A DNA stretch of 64,000 bases from assembly GCF_021018895.1 (NCBI RefSeq), contig NC_079384.1:17909640-17973639 (forward strand), written 5' to 3'. Position 1 is the first letter of the stretch; the number at the start of each line of letters is the position of its first letter. The notes below the pieces were generated by a model. It was given only the letters and a program-made list of their open reading frames with translations. It did no database searches and was not told the origin of the DNA. This document shows, piece by piece, positions 1-13,505 of this stretch. Position numbers and translations under genes: made by a program. The stretch is from Seriola aureovittata. Its lineage: Eukaryota; Chordata; Actinopteri; Carangiformes; Carangidae.

Positions 1-400
1 TGCCACACTGACAAGTGCAGACCCTTACAGACACAGCTTTTAGCTGTGGTAAATGCCAAAAAATAAAAGAGTAGACGAATAAGAAGTTCAAATGCAAATA
101 ATAACTAAATTTACTAAATATGACTAAATAAATGACTACATCTACTCTATTCTTAGTTACACAGCTTCAGCTAATGTATTATAATAATAATACTTAGTTA
201 CTGTTATTATAATAAAAATAATAATAATTATTATTAATATTATTATTCTGACAGGAAGCAGACATATGCTAGGCTGTTAAATAAATGAATAAATAAAATA
301 ATAGTACAAAGAGGCTAAAAACAATAGTAACTTATTTAGCTGCAACAAGTTTTATTTTGAAAGTTTAAAGCGGAAGCTCATCGTTTCATGATAGGTACCT
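1..400. other. AT-rich upstream flank
   Basis: No gene is visible here. The stretch is AT-rich, with irregular runs of ATA/AAT triplets around 180-246 and AAATAAATGA-like repeats near 280-305. It is ordinary 5' flank of the elongase gene. Confidence 0.6.
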
Positions 401-623
401 TGTATCCCTGACGAAAGTGACAGTGGGAAGTGCATCTGGTGGAGCCGCATCCTCCCATCGCTCCGGACTCTAACCGGTGATAATCCAGCTAATATCAGCT
501 GGATATACGAGCAGCAGCCACACTGTTCCCTGTCAGTCGACCAGCTCAGCGCGGTCGTGTTCGTCCCTTCCCTCCAGAAACTTCTAGAGCCCGGGAATTT
601 AACGGAAGAGAAAGCTCCGAAAA
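400..623 (+). promoter_or_regulatory. CpG-enriched promoter and 5' UTR of the elongase gene
   Basis: CpG dinucleotides are clearly denser here than in the AT-rich flank, for example around 430-480 and 540-620. The block leads straight into the start codon at 624. No TATA box is obvious and no transcription start can be fixed by eye. Elovl6 genes are known targets of SREBP-1 and ChREBP, but I could not identify a convincing sterol element, so the regulatory claim is inference. Confidence 0.45.
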
Positions 624-2517
624 ATGAACGAGAGTGAGCTCAGTTCCCCGCTGGCGGAGTACGACTTCGAGCGGCGTTTCGACGAACGACGAGCCCTGGA
701 ATGGATGCAGGAAAACTGGTAAGAAGAGGAGAAAATTAACTTACAGAAATACCAGAAGAGAAACTGAAAATGTCGACGCCTTCCTTCTCCACCTCCTCCT
801 CCCTCCTCTCCCGCGGCAGACTGTGGTGGGTGGTGGGCTTCTGTCTGTACTTCATGTCCTGTCAGGGCTGCTGGCCATGCGGACCCGCCGGTGTCTCCCG
901 TTTTTTAAAAAACTGGTCACATCTTCCTGCATTAATATGGTTTATAATGCACATTGATGCATCACAATTTAGCCTGAAACTCATTAATATTATGCAGAGT
1001 TATCTGAAGAAGCGGAAGAGTCCAATTTTACCCGCTTTAATTCAAATGTCCTTGAGGGTGCAATGATAATGACTTCATCTGTGCTCCCATAGGCCAGGCA
1101 TGGTCTAAATGAAGGACTTGATTTTATTTAATTAACAGCTGTTTAAATAAACATAGAAATAGTATAGTGTAGAAATACTCAATTACAAGCAGAATTCATG
1201 CATTCAAAATTTAGTACAAACATGTAGTAAAAGTACAAAAGTATTTGCATCAATATCAGTAAAAGTAGTAATTTTGCCGAGTAGTCCCTTTCAGAATAAT
1301 GTATATTATAGTGCAGATGGGAAAATTTAAAGACTATATAAGACAATTACTAATTTCAGTCACTTTTCATGCTAAAATATTGAATGAACGCCAAATACTC
1401 TCTGATTCCAGCTTCTCAAATGAGAGGGTACTTTTGGGTATTTGGACAAAACAACTACCACGTTATATACTACATGGAAGCTTGTTTCCTTATCTTAACC
1501 CATAATAATGCATCAGAATTTATTTTTGTGTTATTAATATGAACCTGCAGATTAACTAGTATCTTAAATTGAATTGTTGTGCTGTAGCAGCAGCTGTATT
1601 TAATAACTTTCCACCTCTCATATAAACACTTTCTGCTTGCCCAATAAAAAGTCTAACAGAGGGAGTGATCCGTCATTGAGCAACTCCACCAGGGAAACCT
1701 AGTAAGACTGCATTTTTTAGCCTCACTTCGATGTAGCCGTGCGTGACCGCAGTGTTGTACAGCTGTGCTTCTGTCACAGAGGCAAGTGAGCTGTCAAATG
1801 AAGAGTCATAAAGCTCAGAGGAAAAGGTGCAGCAGCAGCCAAATGCTTCCCATTCCTCCTCCTCTGCTCTGTCCAGGAGCTGCACACTCTGCACTTAGCA
1901 TGAAAAATATAGACACCTTCAAGAGTAACAAGTGATTAACAGCCGCAGAGCATGGAGCTTTTTAGCTTTATAAATGACTTAAATGAAAAATTATGAAAAT
2001 CGTTGATTAATTAGATACATTTTCTGTTGTTCCACTGATGGATTAATCCACTAACTGATAGTAAACCACACTGTTTTCTTTAACAACATATATCAAACAT
2101 CTCAAATATTAAATGTTTAAATGCAACCTGAACTTTGCCTAAAAATTAGTCAAAAAAAGCAAAATCTTCTGAAATCTTCTTCTGATCTGAGACGAAGTAA
2201 AAAAGATCATGAATCTGATCAGACATTCAGATTTTACTTATTGTGGTCAGTACAAAAATATATACATATACAGGTTTGATACTCAGCCCAAACTATCACC
2301 TGTCTTCTGTCCTCAATTTCCCCTTTTTTTGCATAGGACACACACGCTGTTACACAGGAGTGTAATTAAAGTGAAAGATGCATCGTGTTGCATTGTGGTG
2401 CTGCAGTTTGCAGAGAGAGAGAGAGGCGTCTTCTGTTGTATCAGCTCCTGTTCTCAGGCAGTATTAATGAGTTGCACACCTTTAGCCTGCAACAATAGCT
2501 CTCCTCCTTTTATCTGG

Positions 2518-2594
<77 letters not shown>

Positions 2595-5500
2595 TGTCAC
2601 ATATCTCTTTCAGTGCACTTGCTCTTGGAAGTGTGTGTATTGAGAGCTGCTGGACACCAGAGTCAGATTCCTTTAATCCTTCAGCATCGTCTGATGGTTA
2701 TCTGATTTTATTTTGACAGTTTTCAGCTCAGGTGGTCTTTATCAGAGACACACCAGTTTGGCCTTTTCTCTCTTGATACTGATACTTCGACTCTGTGGAG
2801 TATCTGTAGAGAGTAAAGAGTACTGATCTAATACCAGAGCCCTGTTCTCCTGAGTTTTAGCTCTGTATACTTGCGTAGACATGATGCTAACAGCTGGATG
2901 TAACTGAGAGGGAAAACACAATCTTATGACATTGTCAGAGTATCTGTATTTAATGTGGATTGGTAACATCTGGTCGATAGAGTCTTCTTTGGAGGTGAAG
3001 TGGTCTGTTTCAAACCACCTGAACCTCAGGTGTCCCCAGAAATACTGCAAATTATAATTCAGTTATTTCCTTTGACGATGTTGCTCTTATTCCATTCAGC
3101 TTTATTTAACTTGGTTGCCAAATTCTTGACATTTGACATTTTGATCTGTGGGGCGCCTCGGTGGCTCGCCTGGTAGAGCGCGTGCCACATGGACTTGGTC
3201 CTAGCCGCAGTGGCCATGGGTTTGAGTCTGACCTGCGAGCCTTTGCTGCATGTCATCCCCTCTCTCTCTCCCTGACTTTCCTGTCTCTCTCATTGTGCTA
3301 TCACAATACAGACAAAAAATACCCCAAAAAATGAACATACCTGTATATTGCAGCCCTGTGGAAATGCTGCTCTCTCTGCCTGAGGACAAAAGTTCAGAAC
3401 AGTGTGGGAAAAGTATTAAGCGATTGACAGACAACTAATTGTCAACATTTTTTTAATAAGTAATTAATCATTAAGACATTTATCAAGCAAAAATGTTGGT
3501 TCCAGCTTCTCAAATGTGAGAATTTGCAAAACAAGTGAAATGAAGATGTCATTTTTATAGACTAATCGATCAATCAAGGAGATACCGGAGTCTGCTATAA
3601 TAACTAGTATTATAGATACAGTATAATCCTTTATTTAGACAGGTAGCCACTAGCATAACTAGACTGACTAAATGCAAAGAGATGCAGGTTTTTCTGCCTC
3701 TCGGGGATCCACCAGGGACGATTATCAGAAACCCCGGCAGCATTAACTGGGTCAAGCAGCAGCATCCACTCAGCCTAATATGTATTGTGCCAATCTGGAT
3801 TTGTCATCTGGCCGATTCCCAAACTACCTCAGACACACGCACACAGCCTCACAGATGTCACGCCTCCACAGACTCTTCATTTATGTAAAGACAGACAGGA
3901 TTTCAAAAAAATCGGGCAGGGTCAGTGTGTGTGTTTTTTTTTGTTGCAGGAATATAATATTTCCCTCCAGCGTTCAGTTTTCAGCTCAGCTGTTTCTGCC
4001 TGAGCTCAGGAGTCACCTTTTCTGTCCTGTCATCATTTCATGCTGCCGGCTGTAATTGAACCAGTATCAGCGGGGGCTGATAAGCCAGGTGGAGCAGAGC
4101 CCAGTGAAAATTGCCTCATCACTCAGACCTGCAGTCTTAATGATCAGAGTAAATAAGTCTGAGCTGGTGAAGGAGGGGTTTGTATAAAACTGAAAAACCC
4201 ATGATGTCCACATCATGTGTTGACCTGCCAAACAGCCCTACGAAGCAGACGGTGAAGTCATGTCATTTTTGTTTTTAATTGCAGTCGTCTGGTTCGTTCA
4301 CCCTAATTGTGTAACATCTTTACGTAACAGCACACAGCACATCTGTATAATCATCTTGTGTTTCAGGGTCTGATGAGGTGATCCAGGGTTTAGCCGCCAT
4401 GCTGTTTGTCAGGGGAAGTCGTTGTCTTCCTCTTTCTGTCGCCTGACAGAGGTCGAAGTACATGAAGGGCTGGTGACGCTGGAGGTTATTTCACTCAGTG
4501 AAGCTCAATACTGATTTTAAGATATCGGCTTTTTGGACACTTTTCATGTAAAAGACAGTTTTTCTCCTCTTTATCAGTTGAACTTTACAAGTGGAATCAA
4601 ACAAATAAAATGTTTAACACTGAAATTTCCCCAAAGTAGCAGCTGTTAAATATCACACAAAACAACATCCTTCACTTCTTTGAAGGTTTAAGTAAAACAA
4701 AAACCTGCACACTGCTCACAGAGCTTTGACTACAGATGTTCTTCTTTAGGAAAAAGCAGAATATGAGCACACCTGTATATTCTATTATTCTCTGACACAC
4801 TTCTGTGTGAAACCTTTTAAGCCTTTAAAAACTCTTCAGCAGAAATCCAGATTACTTGGGTCCCTGTTCTGTTGCTGGTGTTAGTGTGGATCAGGTCCAC
4901 ATATGATGTTGAAGATCCTGGATTTGAGAGTTGATGTTTCTCTCTCTGTATTTGTGTATTTATGTGCATAATGATTTTATGTCATGAAGATCTTTTTTCT
5001 CTCTTTTTTTTTTTTTTTACTTTAGATTTATTGAACAGACAGATATTATTACACCTGGACCAAAAAATGATAACACCACACAATGTAATACAACACTAGA
5101 TTCTCAAATTTACATACTGAGCATTGAAAGAATGAATTCAAGTGTTCCTGTTATTTCCGTCCTGTAGGTTATAAATAGTACATGTTTTTTAAGGTGGCAC
5201 CATGTGAAGAGTTGTGTTAATTATCAGGCTATTCTACTTTATTCACCGTTGCTTATTAGTGCATTATTGTGTTTTGTCCTCCACAGGAGCAAGTCATTCA
5301 TGTTCTGTGGCCTGTATGCTGCGTTCGTGTTCGGGGGTCAGCACTTCATGAGGGAGAGGCCGAAGCTGAACCTGCGACGCCCGTTAGTGCTGTGGTCACT
5401 CAGCCTGGCCGTCTTCAGGTGAGTCACAACTTTAATACATCACAAAGACTGGTCATTTTCCCATTTTAACCTGTGTAGAGTCGGAGAAGTTCTCCTAGGG

Positions 5501-7156
5501 GATAAATAAAGTATCTATCTAGATTTCACATGTTGGAGGACATCACTGCATCTCTTCGTTTCACTGTAGCTATTATTATTATTTGGGTAATACATCACAT
5601 TATCTGTGCAGATAGACTGCCAGCTGATTTGATGGCGTCTCCTCAATTCGACATCTTTTCCTTTCATCCCTTCCTCATGTTTTGACTGAGATGCAGGGAG
5701 GAGACGTTTAAAGTTACTGAGACGCAGCCCAGAGTCAGACTGCAGGAGGCGGTTGCTGGATGAGTGCAGGGAGGGAACTGAGCTCACAGAGCGCGATTAC
5801 ATCTACAAAATGTTGAAACCAGTGGGATGACACAACTATCACCAACACATTCCTCACTGGATTAAAGCCGTGTGCTGTGTCCTCAAAGGAAAGATGACAA
5901 TGATCTTTACACCTCACAAGCTAAAACCCCTATCCTCTGTCATGACACTTAAGACCAACAATTAATCAGTTAATTTAGAAAATATTAATCGATAACAAAA
6001 AAAAACATTAGTGCATCTCTGTTGTTGCATGATTTCCTCTTTTTCTCTGCCTCTACTTAAGCCCTTTTGAATTAGATGTCCACATTTTATTTACATGCCA
6101 TTAGATGAGAGATCGTAGATTACAGTAATACCCTGGAGAATTATGTCATTTATATGAAATCCAATTACCATATGAAAACCACACTTACATATTTAAAGCC
6201 TGTGCTGCTATATGTAACTCAAAGTGTTACACTGCTGGAAGAAAAAAAAAAAAAAATTCCAAACATGGTGCCTACTCTGTCTGTAATCGCTGCCAGGAGG
6301 GTTTGTAGAGATTGTGACCCAGTTGGCAGGTCGCAGCAGGCGGTGCTGCCGTCCTGAGCTCAGAGCTCCATCACCGGTGGATGTGTGGTGCACTGAGCCC
6401 TCGCTCTAATCTTAATCCCTCCGAGCAGTGGGTATAACCCGCCCTCTCCACCCCTCAGCTGTCTGCACTCAGGGCATGACAGTGTGACTTTTGGGTTTCA
6501 CGGTAACCGGATACCCAGTCCCATGTATTTCCTTTACCACTTTAACACACACTGTAGTAACACTCAATATAGCACTAAATATGTATTAATCTGCAGCTGA
6601 AAGTAGTCCCCAGTAAATGCACTATTTACTCCTGTTTGAGTAATGATTGCTAAAAAGTAGAGGGAGCAGCTGCTTTGGGATGTTACTGACCCCTTTTTAA
6701 AAACTGAAACTACATATTTATGAGCTGCTTTTTGTAAAGATTTACATCTGCAGTAACCCGCGGGTTTGGTGCTCCATAGACAGTGAAGTATCTTTATTGT
6801 CATTGTCAAAAACAACAAGACAACGAAGCAACTCCCTGAGTAAAACAACACAAAACATAACTCTTAAAACTACCAGGAAAATAAGAAAACGACGCCGTCT
6901 AGGCGAGTTCAAAGCTGCTGCAACCGTGTGTGCCGCCATCTTGGATTTGTTGACAATAACAAAAATCTAGAACATCATTTGTTTCTTCCTTTAGCACAAA
7001 ACCCTTTACACAGCCTTATGAAATAGAAAACATAACGAGGAAGATGATGAGATTTTCATGTTTTTTGCACAACAGAGGAGCGACTTCTCCTGCAAATGAA
7101 TATTTTAGACATTTTAAAGTCAATATGGAAAACAAATACCAACTGAAACTTGCCTA

Positions 7157-7190
<34 letters not shown>

Positions 7191-10100
7191 ACCTGAAGTG
7201 TGTTAGTGTTGCTATTCCTTCCTGCAGTCTCTGGATCAATGTGTGATGGCACTATACTGTAATTGCAGAGCTCTGGGAGGCTTTTATTGACGTCACAGAG
7301 ATGAGTAACACTGAGTCTTTATGGCTGCAGCAGGACTGGAACAATGAACATGTGGAGCACAGAGTCTGCTACACTGATGTTTTTACGTCATGGGTTGTAA
7401 AACTGGAGCTTTTAAGGCTGAAGTTCAAGATTTGTTTGAAATTCAAATGGTTTCTTTCTCACCTGGAGAAAAATATAGTATATAAAATATAGTTTTGTAA
7501 TCAGCACTGACTGAATAATTACACATCAGGTCTCAACAAGAAAATAATGACAAATGTTTAAAGATGCCTTGATAGTGATAAAATCGTGTGTTTTAACTTG
7601 GTGTCTATTATCTTTAAACAGTACAACATTAAGACTGAAAATGTCTGTTAAATAGCAACAATGAAAAGGAAGATGAGACTTTTTAAATAAAATGTGCTGC
7701 AGGGATTTATTTTTATTTTCATTACTGCTGGTGAACTCTATCCTCTCTGTATCCACGCCCCTGTCTGGCATGTTGTCTTCAGGGAATCCTCTGCACTTTG
7801 TGCACATTGCATATTTGAACTTGTGACATGCGCACATTTATCATTTTTAATCTCAATTTCTTTGTCCTTTGTTTCTTTTTCCCTTTTTTTCTTTTTACTA
7901 AACAGCCACAGGAGCATGTTGCATTGCTTTTCCCTTCACATATTTCTGGTATAAGTATAAATAAACCTTTTGGAGCTTTTCAATTCTATGGAAACAGTTT
8001 TCACTATTATTTAATGCGCCAGAATATGCAACCAAGAAAATTTAAATTGTACCATTGATAAGAAGGAATCACAGCCTTTACATAACCCTTAGGACAATAT
8101 ACATATTTATTTAGGGCACAGATTCTAAGGAGTGTTATTCAACTGAAAATTTCTGTGTCCTGATGTCCTGATTTTTTGAAAGATCAGTTTTGACACTTTA
8201 TGAATTGTATGATTTCCGAGTGTGGTTTAAACTAATGTGTGTGCATGTGGTGTGGTCTCGCTGCAGCATCATCGGAGCTCTCAGGACCGGACTCTACATG
8301 ATGCACGTCCTCACCACCAGCGGCTTCAGACAGTCGGTGTGTGACATCAGTTTCTACAGCGCCCCCGTCACCAAGTTCTGGGCCTACGCCTTCGTTCTCA
8401 GCAAGGCCCCCGAGCTGGGTGAGTCCTCCTGAAACCTGTCCTGGTACATCTCTTTGTGATGACTGATTGAAAGCTGCAGTTCACACACTCCTGCAGCACC
8501 TAGCCAAAAACTTTCAAGTGCAGATGTCTCAGATAAAACTGGGCTGAATTGAGTTGAAATGTTAGTGTTTTTTTAGATGCAGGTTACATTTAACTGTTTT
8601 CATAAAATATTTTAAATGACTACATTATTGCAAAGTCAAACAGTTCCTGATTGCACATTGAAATAGAGGCATTTAAATGGTGTTAAAGAGTTTTAAAAAA
8701 CTTTTACCAAATCAGCAGGTTGGTTTAAGATGCAATGTTTATACTTCTCTCTGTGTAAAGGGTAAAGAAGTTAGGTATGTCTCTTCAATCCCTCATCCAA
8801 ATTGATTTAAAATTAAACCCATTAAAGATTAGATTTCCTGCAGCAGAAGAAACAGTAGTGACGTCCTGGATTTTCACAGACATCTTCCTCCAGACATAAA
8901 CTTCACGACCAAATCATTTCAGTCTTGAGGTATGTTCCTTGGAAGCTCTTAAACCTTCCAGTAAATTTATCAGCAATTATCTTAAGAGCTGCCTCTCTGG
9001 ATGGAGATGCTTTCTCTGCGTCTGCGCGGTTAATCTCGTCTCTCCATGGTCTCTGTCAGACAGACCGAGGCCAATCGCTCTGGGAAATGATGCTGAGATG
9101 GCAGGAAAATTCTATTAGTGTATGATGGATACAGACAACATTTCCTGAAGCTGCAGACAGGAAGTGTGTCTTCATCCCCCTGCTGGTCAGCGCTTCACTT
9201 TACTGCAGGATGTCTGTCTATAGGAGCTTTATAAATCACTTTATTTATGACAACCTCCGTTTTACTTTTATAGGTTTCTGTTCATTCCAACGTTGTTCTC
9301 GCTGAGGACAAAGACATCGCAAAGAAAAACAAGCAGTCACATGATCAGACAGGTTGTAAACAGACTGACAGTTTCTATAGATGTATGGATGAAACCACTT
9401 TATTTGGAGGTAAAACTGAAAGGAATTGCAGCTGAGATGATTGTAATAATTCTTCACGGCACAGGAAAACTGCAACGCACAACTATGGTAAATGCAGCAG
9501 GTCAAAGCTGTCGACATCGAACTGTGAGGAATTTTTACAGCAGATAGTTTGGGTAATAATTTTATTGTTTATTTGCATTTTCTCCTTCAGAGAAGTTTAG
9601 CAAACCTAAAACCTGGATAGTGTTTAAAAGGTTTTGATGCTAAAAATGAAACACTTGAACTCAGGTTATCAGCTGATTCAGAGAACTGATACTAGATTTG
9701 GAACAATGATTGGAATCAGTTTATCTAATGTAACATGAGGACTGCTGTCAGCAGCTGGCAGTGACTGAATGACTGTCACTGATATCAGAAACTAATTTTA
9801 CAGTCGCAGTGACAAAGAAACTGGATCCATCACATCATGACCAGAACCCTGGTGCTCAATAAAGACTGTATCGGATCCACGCACCCCCAACGTCAACAAT
9901 AACCTGTCATCGAGAAATATGAACATGTAAAACATGAAACATGAAAAAAAAAAATCCTTATGTGTTGCTCTGCTCAGACCTGGTATTAACATCTGTCTCA
10001 GGTGATTTAAGTACAGGTGTGAACGCACCCAAGATGCATTGAGGATGCATTTGAGATCCAGTCACTCGACCCACATTCAGAGGTGGTCTGGGTCACATAT

Positions 10101-10929
10101 TCATTTGCATGTAGAGAGGGGAAGTGATATGTGATCACAAACGGTCACTCGAGGCGCATTTTAAAGCCAGGTATGAACTGACATACTTAGAGCTGTCCAC
10201 CCGTGATCCATGACCCATGAAGACGGATGTAAATGCAGGTCTGAACAGGGCCATTTAACAGAATAAGCCAAAGGTGTCACATTTAAAAGTTTTCTAAACA
10301 CAAGACACTTTGTCTAATGGAAATAGTCTAAAGTTGACAAAGTTGTAATTTCAATTACGTATTATCTGCTCAGAAGAAAACAAGATTGTAATTCCGACCA
10401 GACATTCAGTTTCCTGCTTCAGTTGATGCAAAAAAAGTATGAAGGTTCAGAGTCCAGTCCTTGTGAATGACTTCCCCCTCCTCCACTGTCTCCCTCAGGT
10501 GACACAGTGTTTATCGTCCTCCGGAAGCAGCGCCTCATCTTCCTGCACTGGTACCACCACATCACCGTGCTGCTCTACTCCTGGTACTCCTACAAGGACC
10601 AGGTGGCGGGCGGCGGTTGGTTCATGACCATGAACTACATGGTTCACTCTTTCATGTACACCTACTACGCAGCCCGGGCGGCCGGCCTGCGGGTGCCCCG
10701 TCCCTGTGCCATGGTCATTACGGTCACCCAGATCCTTCAGATGGTGATGGGTCTGGCCGTGCTGGGCCTGGTGTACCACTGGATGCACGATGTGCGCTGT
10801 CCATCCAACCTGGACAACATCACGTGGGGCTCGCTCATGTACCTCAGCTACCTGATCCTGTTTGCCTTGTTCTTCTACAACACCTACCTCAGAGGCTCCT
10901 CTGGGGACAAGGGATCCAAGGCAGAGTAG
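624..10929 (+). CDS. elovl6l: ELOVL6-like very-long-chain fatty acid elongase
   Basis: Condensing enzyme of microsomal fatty-acid elongation: the family adds two carbons from malonyl-CoA to C16-range acyl-CoAs in the ER membrane. Coding exons are 624-718, 5287-5418, 8267-8418 and 10499-10929, all with GT/AG borders and matching phases (95+132+152+431 = 810 nt, 269 aa plus TAG). The protein starts [10 protein letters not shown] and carries ALEWMQENW, as ELOVL6 does. Exon 2 holds the first membrane segment, exon 3 the [16 protein letters not shown] block. Exon 4 holds the catalytic HxxHH box [18 protein letters not shown] (His143, His146, His147) and [14 protein letters not shown]. The tail ends KGSKAE, resembling the lysine-containing ER-retention tail of ELOVL6. 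Length matches the family (about 265). The fish paralogue elovl6l is more likely than elovl6 because the N and C termini diverge; a tree would settle it. Nothing appears broken. Confidence 0.93.
2526..2595. repeat. (CA)n-(TA)n compound microsatellite
   Basis: An uninterrupted CA run from 2526 to about 2552 switches to TA until about 2589, then a short ACAC tail. It lies in intron 1 of the elongase gene. Confidence 0.95.
3150..3300 (+). mobile_element. tRNA-derived SINE
   Basis: The head has the look of a tRNA gene: a box A region, GTGGCTCGCCTGGTAGAGCG, at 3161-3180, and a box B, GGTTTGAGTCT, at 3219-3229. A CT-rich body (CATCCCCTCTCTCTCT type) follows. This architecture matches tRNA-derived SINEs frequent in percomorph fish. 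Target-site duplications were not clear. It lies in elongase intron 1. Confidence 0.75.
3414..3550. repeat. Relict of a GATTAATC-type dispersed repeat
   Basis: Contains the CCAGCTTCTCAAATGTGAG core and ATTAATCA-like stretches seen again at 22259, 43430, 58520, 58800 and 61335. It is a decayed copy of a dispersed fish DNA-transposon-like repeat. Confidence 0.5.
3551..5286. other. Rest of elongase intron 1
   Basis: I see no exon, RNA gene or clear mobile element between the relict repeat and exon 2. There is a poly(T) run near 5005-5020 and otherwise unremarkable AT-rich intron sequence. Confidence 0.5.
5478..5521. repeat. Possible retroelement 3' tail remnant
   Basis: GGGGATAAATAAAGTATCTA resembles the 3' tails of fish LINE-type elements. 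Only the tail is present, so family assignment is weak. Confidence 0.3.
7159..7187. repeat. (TG)n microsatellite
   Basis: An uninterrupted TG run in elongase intron 2. The rest of that intron (5419-8266) shows no further exon. A weak retroelement-tail-like patch (CTTTATTGTCATTGTC) lies near 6790. Confidence 0.95.
8419..10498. other. Elongase intron 3
   Basis: Between exons 3 and 4 I see only intron sequence. The open frames present lack any recognisable protein motif. Confidence 0.5.
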
Positions 10930-11404
10930 CACGTCTGCACTGTGCTCAACAGTCGTATTAAAGTGTGCCATAAGCAGAAATGACCAACAGTAAGGGGCCA
11001 TGAGGGTGTGAGTCACAGCTAGTTACCCAGTTGCTCGGCCCTCCTCTTGTTATGACGTTCTCACCTGACTTTTTATCGGCATCTGTAGCTCAAAACACAG
11101 TTGGAGAGAGGAGACCAGTCCGGACTCAGCACAGTTTAATATGATCTCGTGATTAGTTGGGAGAACACAATGTAAAATGATCATAGAAGCATAAGGGCGA
11201 GTACCATGTTTGTGTTTGACTAACGTAGTACTCACTTCATTTAATTTATTGCCTTGGCAACTTGCGCTCACAAAAAAAAACGCCATATGAGGGCCAAATA
11301 TTTGTCAGAGGTGGTTAGCAAATGTTTGTATGTTGTATGTGCATCTAAAAGCTCTGAACTAGAAAAATGTACATAAGAATTTTAAATTGTTAAAGGAGCT
11401 ATTT

Positions 11405-11702
11405 TTACGTTTTGCTCTTGCTACATAGCTAGCGTTAGCATCAACAGCTGTTTACTTACCAGTCTTGGCAAGAGCTTCACCTATCATTGCGCTACTTCCT
11501 CTGGGCAGCCTGGATGCTACAGTGACTCGGTATCGGAAAGTGACATACGAGTCCGACTTGGCTTGGGCTAGCTGGTTAGCATGCTAACTTCAGTAGAAGA
11601 CAAGACGTGATGTTTGATGCTGACCTCCCAACGTTTCTTCTACACTGGTAAGTAAACAGCTGTTGATGCTAATGTTAGCTATGTAGCAATAGCAAAACTT
11701 AC
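11405..11702. mobile_element. MITE with 59-bp terminal inverted repeats
   Basis: The arm at 11405-11463 is matched in reverse complement by 11644-11702 with only a few mismatches; both contain ATCAACAGCTGTTTACTTAC or its complement. The element is about 300 bp with no coding capacity, fitting a non-autonomous DNA transposon. A related inner segment recurs near 24090-24165. The autonomous family is not known to me. Confidence 0.8.
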
Positions 11703-11724
11703 AAATGGCTTTGAAGGATTTCTT

Positions 11725-11960
11725 CGACATTTTGTGAAATACGCTTCTTTGCATTCTTTCCTAGTGTGAGATGAGAAAATCCACATCGGTCTTATGTCTG
11801 GAGTCAGGAGGTGGTTAGCGTAGCTTAGCATAACGACTCAAGGGGAAACGGCTAACCTGCCTCTGTCCAACACCTTTAAAGCTGACTAATTTAAATGCTA
11901 AATCTATTTGTTTCACCTGCTTTCACCATGAACTGTGATGTAACAGTTGGAGGGACTATT
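11725..11960. repeat. Relict dispersed repeat
   Basis: Contains a TTGTGAAATACGCTTC start, a TTAGCGTAGCTTAGCATAA core and a GGGGAAACGGCTAACCTG segment. These match a very common fish interspersed repeat; a second decayed copy lies at about 23765-23860. Confidence 0.5.
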
Positions 11961-12417
11961 TCTTCACTTTTATCTATCCGCCAACGACATCTTTGTGGTA
12001 TCTGCAGATATAGTGTGGGTCACTGCACATTCACAGTGTTTTTTTAAGAAATTGTTGAAGCACTAATTGCCATATTTACATTTCTCTTCATATCAATGTT
12101 TGTGTAAAACTGATATGGCATGTTAATTAGTGAGTTTTTGAGATCTTGGTTGTTATATTTTTCCAGGCTACTTGTCTTCCCCTGCCTCCAGCCTTTATAT
12201 TGAGCTAAGTTTGAACCACACCCTGACTTCAGCTGCATACTTTAACGCAGTTTATTTCCCAAAATGTTGAACTACTCCTTTTAAAATCATGTGTGTTTTA
12301 GCCTTTAGCACAATTGTAACCTGCAGGATCGTAGCTCTAGGATTAACAAAAGGGAATGAAGACTTCACATGCACTGAACAACAGAGAGATGTTTTCACGC
12401 GTTTAGTTTTAGCACTC

Positions 12418-12418
12418 A

Positions 12419-12462
<44 letters not shown>

Positions 12463-12580
12463 CATTTAAAATGTGCACACTGTGTGTGTTAGCATGTCTC
12501 GGTTTGCTGGAGACACACACACCCTGATAAGTATTACATACTATGTGGTTTATGAGCAGAAGTGCACATTTTAAATGCTG
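12418..12580. repeat. (CA)n microsatellite flanked by a 19-bp perfect inverted repeat
   Basis: A CA run from 12418 to 12461 is followed by CAGCATTTAAAATGTGCAC at 12460-12478. Its exact reverse complement is at 12562-12580, followed by TGTATGTGTGTG. The CA run could therefore extend the stem against the TG-rich flank. Confidence 0.85.
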
Positions 12581-13505
12581 TGTATGTGTGTGCTTGTTAT
12601 TTACACTGACTTCACACACATCAGTTGAACTCAGATGTTATCATGTCACAGAGAGCTCATGTGGTATGAGCAGGACATGAATTACAGGCTGAGTGACGAA
12701 CACATTCCTCCGTCCCGCAGCTAATTACGTCCATGAAGTAGGTTTTGTGACACGTTGAACACGTCCTCCGGTCCCCATCTTCATGTTTACACACTGTGCA
12801 CATTCTGCCTTCTTCACCTCGCTTGAGAATTTACACTGAACAACCACCAGTCTGCGTCTCCACCTTTATGAATGAGGAGGTGGTGCAAACATAGTGTTGG
12901 TCGTACACACCGGGGGCCAGGTGTGTAAACCTCTGTGTGCAGACAAACACAGTAACACTCTCATGGTTCTGTTTTATAAATCTCATGTCTTGAATAGATG
13001 ATCCATAAATAGATGCAACCACATGTTTGCACCTGAATACCTCTGTGTACCAGTCAATGAAAAGAACAGATGAGAAGGAGGTAGTATCACAGAGAAGTCG
13101 TCATTTTGTGTGATCAGTACGCAAAGCTGTGTTTATTTCTAACACTGTTAGTTCATTCAGAAACATCATAAAACATCAGAAATAAATCAATGACTTAGTT
13201 TATAGCACTTACACGTATTAAAACACACTTTGAAATGAAGGATAAAAAGCCACTGTAAATAAAAAATACATTTTAGAATGAAGAAGCACTAAACCAAAAC
13301 ATAAGAGCAACTTAACATGACATCAACTTTATTGAGTTAATACGCGATATATTCAGGCACATAATTGTTATTTTCTTTATTATTATCATGTTTTAGGCCT
13401 TTTTGCTGTAATTGGCCAAGTGACAGTTGAGACACACAGGAAATGCAGAAAGAGAGGAAGAGGAGTTTGCTCCAGCCAGAATCAAACCATGTCTTAAAGG
13501 GGTAG

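Noticed and set aside
3150..3230. Possible tRNA gene
   Set aside because: Box A and B are present, but the cloverleaf arms are degenerate and a CT-rich SINE body follows.
10495..11016. 173-aa open frame on the minus strand
   Set aside because: It is the antisense shadow of elongase exon 4, which has the HxxHH box and correct splicing on the plus strand.
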